In this document: piece by piece, positions 61,398-64,000 of the stretch
Layout of the letters: each line of letters starts with the position of its first letter
How positions within the stretch are numbered: position 1 is the first letter of the stretch
NCBI GenBank assembly: GCA_030568195.1
Contig: JAJLTO010000005.1
Location: 372,001-436,000 of the forward strand
DNA from: Dipodascopsis uninucleata var. uninucleata
Taxonomy: Eukaryota; Ascomycota; Lipomycetes; Lipomycetales; Lipomycetaceae
Direction: 5' to 3'
DNA: 64,000 bases
Position numbers and translations under genes: made by a program
The notes under the pieces: generated by a model
Told to the model about the DNA's origin: nothing
The model's input: the letters and a program-made list of their open reading frames with translations, nothing else
Databases searched by the model: none

Positions 61398-62546
61398 ATG
61401 GGTTATCCAGAGACTTTCGAAGGTTTTGCTGTCTTCTCTTCGGACACTTGGTCCAAACCAAAGCGTCGTGAGGTAAGTAAAGCGCATGATGCCGATCACT
61501 ACTCTCATCACTCGTTTGTGTATATACTAACATATTCGTAGTACACGCCTCGTCCATTTGAGGACTGCGACGTTGATATCAAAGTCTCTGCTTGCGGTGT
61601 CTGCGGCTCCGACGTCCACACTGTAACTGGTGGCTGGGGTGGCTGCCCATATCCACTTGTCGTCGGACACGAAATTGTCGGCACTGTTGTTAGGGTTGGT
61701 CCAAAGTGCAAGACTGGTGTCCAGGTCGGCCAGCGTGTCGGTGTCGGTGCCCAGGCTTTTGCTTGTCTTAACTGCCCACAGTGTGCTGAGGATAATGAAA
61801 TCTACTGCAGACACCAGCGTGATACCTATGGATCCGCTTACCCAGATGGAAGCATCACCCAGGGTGGTTATGCTTCTCATGTCAGAATCCACGAGTACTT
61901 TGTCTTTCCTATTCCAGAAAAGCTTGTTAGCGAAGACGTTGCCCCCATGCTTTGCGGAGGTGCCACTGCATTTTCTCCGCTTTACCGTAATGGTGCTGGT
62001 CCTGGCAAGAAGGTTGGTATTATTGGCATCGGTGGTATTGGTCATTTTGGAATCCTTTTCGGAAAGGCCCTTGGTGCAGAAGTCATTGCCATCTCGCGAA
62101 CTGATGCCAAGAAAGCCGATGCTCTAGCTCTCGGTGCAGATGGTTTCATCGCCACTGCCGAAAAGGACTGGGCGGAGAAGCACATAATGACCTTCGATGT
62201 TATTGTCAACTGTGCGAACTCCTCTAAGAACTTTGATATTGCTTCGTACATGTCCCTCATGAAGGTTAATGGCCGATTTATTAATGTTGGTCTTCCAGAG
62301 GGTGACGGTTTCAAGATCAATCCATTTAGTATGTTGAAGAATGGTGTTCTCTTTGGCTTCTCTCACATTGCAAGCCGAAAGGAGATCTTGAAGATGCTTG
62401 ACATTGCTGCTGAGCAGAACATCAAGCCTTGGATAGAGAAGATTCCAGTCGGTGAGGAAGGTTGTGGACAAGCTTTGTCCAGATGTCATGCCAATGACGT
62501 CAGATACAGATTCACTCTTACTGACTACGAGAAGGAGTTTGCTTAA
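61398..62546 (+). CDS. ADH6: NADPH-dependent cinnamyl-type alcohol dehydrogenase
   Basis: Exons 61398-61472 and 61542-62546 (GTAAGT donor, TACTAAC branch, GTAG acceptor, phase 0) give 359 aa; yeast Adh6 has 360. Catalytic zinc ligands fall at Cys46, His68, Glu69 and Cys163, and structural zinc ligands at Cys100, 103, 106 and 114, the same numbers as in Adh6. The Rossmann motif GIGGIGHFG is followed by ISRTDAKKADA, where Ser-Arg favours NADP(H) over NAD(H). The family reduces a wide range of aromatic and aliphatic aldehydes, including cinnamaldehydes and fusel-alcohol precursors, and helps detoxify them. Paralogue assignment (Adh6 versus Adh7) cannot be made from one sequence. Codon use is C/T-ending and cleaner than in neighbours, which suggests good expression. 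Confidence 0.96.
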
Positions 62547-62870
62547 ATGTTCTCTCCACGATATATCTTCGTATGAAACGTAATATAATGAAAAAATTTA
62601 TTTCTACTTTACTGGAAAAGCCATGTTCTTGATATAGTATTTGATTTCATTTTTTTGACTGTTTGAGTTTAGCAGAGTACTTGTACTAGAAACAAAAAAG
62701 TAACTCATTGATAGAATTCAACTGTTTGTATTCTAAATGTTTTTAATTCAGTCCTAGCTCCATATCCTTAGTGGAAAAAATCCTATATTACAGTAATATA
62801 TGGCCAGCATTCAGATTATTTACAAAACTATCAACTTTGCGTAAATCTAAACGATTATGGCCATTGATGT
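62547..62870. other. intergenic, convergent 3' flanks
   Basis: 324 AT-rich bases between the convergent ADH and TAF7 genes; nothing further seen. Confidence 0.5.
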
Positions 62871-64000
62871 CTATTGCTGTTGAGCCTCGTCGAGCTCATT
62901 TCTCTTTAACGAAAGTTCTTTGTTAAGTTTGCTAACAACATCCAAGAAGCGATTGCGTAGGATAGGATTTGTAGCGTTCTCAGCATCGCGCTCTTTGCTC
63001 TTTATTGTTATTTCGAGCTCAGAAATTTCTTCCTTTAATAACTCTGTGTGATGGAGTGCTTCCAGCTCATCATCATCCATCTTAGAGCTCTGCTTTTTGC
63101 CTTCATCCTCATCGTTGTCATCCTCATCATCCTCATCCTCATCCTCATCACTCTCGTTACCAAAAAGCGATTCAATTTCATCTCCAGCCTCCGTGCCTTC
63201 TAACTCTTCAACTTCACCTTCACCATATCCTCCAAGCATATTGTACGGTACGTCTGGTTCACTTAGAGCAACACTTCCCTCTCGCCCTCCAGTAAACTCC
63301 GCACCTGGTGTTTGAGGTAGATCATCCGTAGCATCACCTTTGTTGAGGTCGAAGTCGTTTGTATTGCTCATTGAGCTGGAATTATCTTCATCTGCATCTG
63401 TAGCCTGCTTCAGGGCCTTTGTACGAATGACAACCTTTGGAATAGGCTTCTGTTTAGGATGTTCGTTCTCAACAACCTTGATGATTCGCTTTCTGAAGCG
63501 TCTCTGGCGAGCGAATCGCATTGGTGGAGTAATACCATGAGGATATGGTAACTCTTCCTTTCTATTCTTTTTCATCTCCGGCTTTTGTAGTTCATCGTCC
63601 GGTAGTATTTTGGATTTGAAACCAGCAAATTCGCTTTCTGATTGAAGTTTGTCTAGTACTAGCAGCATCTGACAGATATCAGAGACTTTGTATATATTCT
63701 TTCGATCTAACGTCTTTTGAGTCTCTATAATGCAAGGCAAATCAACAAGAACGGCATAAAATAGTCTATCGTGTATACCAACTATGGCATGTCGTGGGTC
63801 TTTGAACTTGATCCATACGTCTCCAAAATCCTGTCCTTCAATAGCAGCTCGTAGTCGCTCGAGATATGGACTCCGATCCGACTGCTCTTCCTGGGAGAAA
63901 GACTCCATTTCAAATCTGAATATAAGTCCCTCCTCAATCAGCGGATCATCTTCACGATCTGGCGCCTCTGAGTCATATCCTTGTCCTGGTTGTCTTACCG
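62871..64000 (-). CDS. TAF7: TFIID subunit TAF7 (5' part outside window)
   Basis: The frame is open from the stop at 62871 to the right edge, 376 codons, so the N-terminus is missing. An internal ATG at 63908 is not the start, because the upstream sequence DPLIEEGLIFRFE is the conserved opening of the TAFII55 N-terminal domain. That domain continues with DVWIKFKDPRHAIVGIHDRLFYAVLVDLPCIIETQKT and KNIYKVSDICQMLLVL, then YPHGITPPMRFARQRRFRK. In TFIID, TAF7 binds TAF1 and inhibits its acetyltransferase domain until initiation. A long acidic run (EDEDEDDEDDNDEDEG) and a C-terminal coiled coil (EEISELEITIKSKERDAEN to KLNKELSLKRNELDEAQQQ) complete it. Confidence 0.95.
   Translation of the reverse strand, partial: VRQPGQGYDSEAPDREDDPLIEEGLIFRFEMESFSQEEQSDRSPYLERLRAAIEGQDFGDVWIKFKDPRHAIVGIHDRLFYAVLVDLPCIIETQKTLDRKNIYKVSDICQMLLVLDKLQSESEFAGFKSKILPDDELQKPEMKKNRKEELPYPHGITPPMRFARQRRFRKRIIKVVENEHPKQKPIPKVVIRTKALKQATDADEDNSSSMSNTNDFDLNKGDATDDLPQTPGAEFTGGREGSVALSEPDVPYNMLGGYGEGEVEELEGTEAGDEIESLFGNESDEDEDEDDEDDNDEDEGKKQSSKMDDDELEALHHTELLKEEISELEITIKSKERDAENATNPILRNRFLDVVSKLNKELSLKRNELDEAQQQ

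Noticed and set aside
61527-62045. 172-codon minus-strand ORF
   Set aside because: Lies antisense inside the alcohol dehydrogenase exon and reflects its codon bias.

Overview
The window looks like nuclear DNA of an ascomycete fungus with a yeast-like gene set. Spliceosomal introns have GTAAGT/GTATGT-type donors, and several carry TACTAAC or GCTAAC branch points close to the acceptor. CTG codons fall at invariant leucines (GSK3 residues 223 and 225; the leucine just before the GMN motif region of the CorA protein), so the standard code fits better than the CUG-Ser code. The lineage cannot be fixed from sequence alone; an early-diverging Saccharomycotina or a Taphrinomycotina yeast would fit. 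Intergenic distances of 2-3.7 kb are long for a yeast.

Layout, left to right: a partial 6-phosphofructo-2-kinase (-, runs off the left end); SMI1/KNR4 cell-wall regulator (+); Mnr2/Alr-type CorA magnesium transporter (+); an RS-rich small protein (-) and an unassigned ORF (+); a two-exon Ser-rich acidic protein of unknown function (+); a derlin (-); a three-exon prephenate dehydratase (+); an Edc1/PNRC-like decapping activator (-); GSK3 kinase (+); TOM40 (-); SNF7/VPS32 (+); eRF1/SUP45 in five exons (-); phospholipase B (-); VPS9 (-); an ASNSD1/YML096W-like protein (+); two possible small membrane proteins; TAF3 (+); a giant LRG1-type LIM-RhoGAP (-); a five-exon secreted GPI-type eight-cysteine wall protein (-); an ADH6-type NADPH alcohol dehydrogenase (+); and TAF7 (-, runs off the right end).

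There is no operon-like organisation. Loose themes are cell-wall integrity (KNR4, LRG1, the GPI wall protein, phospholipase B), endosomal sorting (SNF7, VPS9) and RNA polymerase II initiation (TAF3, TAF7); I treat these as chance neighbours. I saw no rRNA, convincing tRNA, CRISPR, retroelement or intact transposon.

The most interesting points are gene-structure details: a 12-nt microexon in eRF1 whose skipping would keep the frame; a 6PF2K whose bisphosphatase catalytic His is Ala; a prephenate dehydratase that stops before the ACT regulatory domain; a GSK3 whose last intron, if retained, gives a different C-terminus; and a cell-wall gene whose GPI signal lies in two small 3' exons. All splice junctions were worked out by eye and checked for frame; none is confirmed by transcripts.
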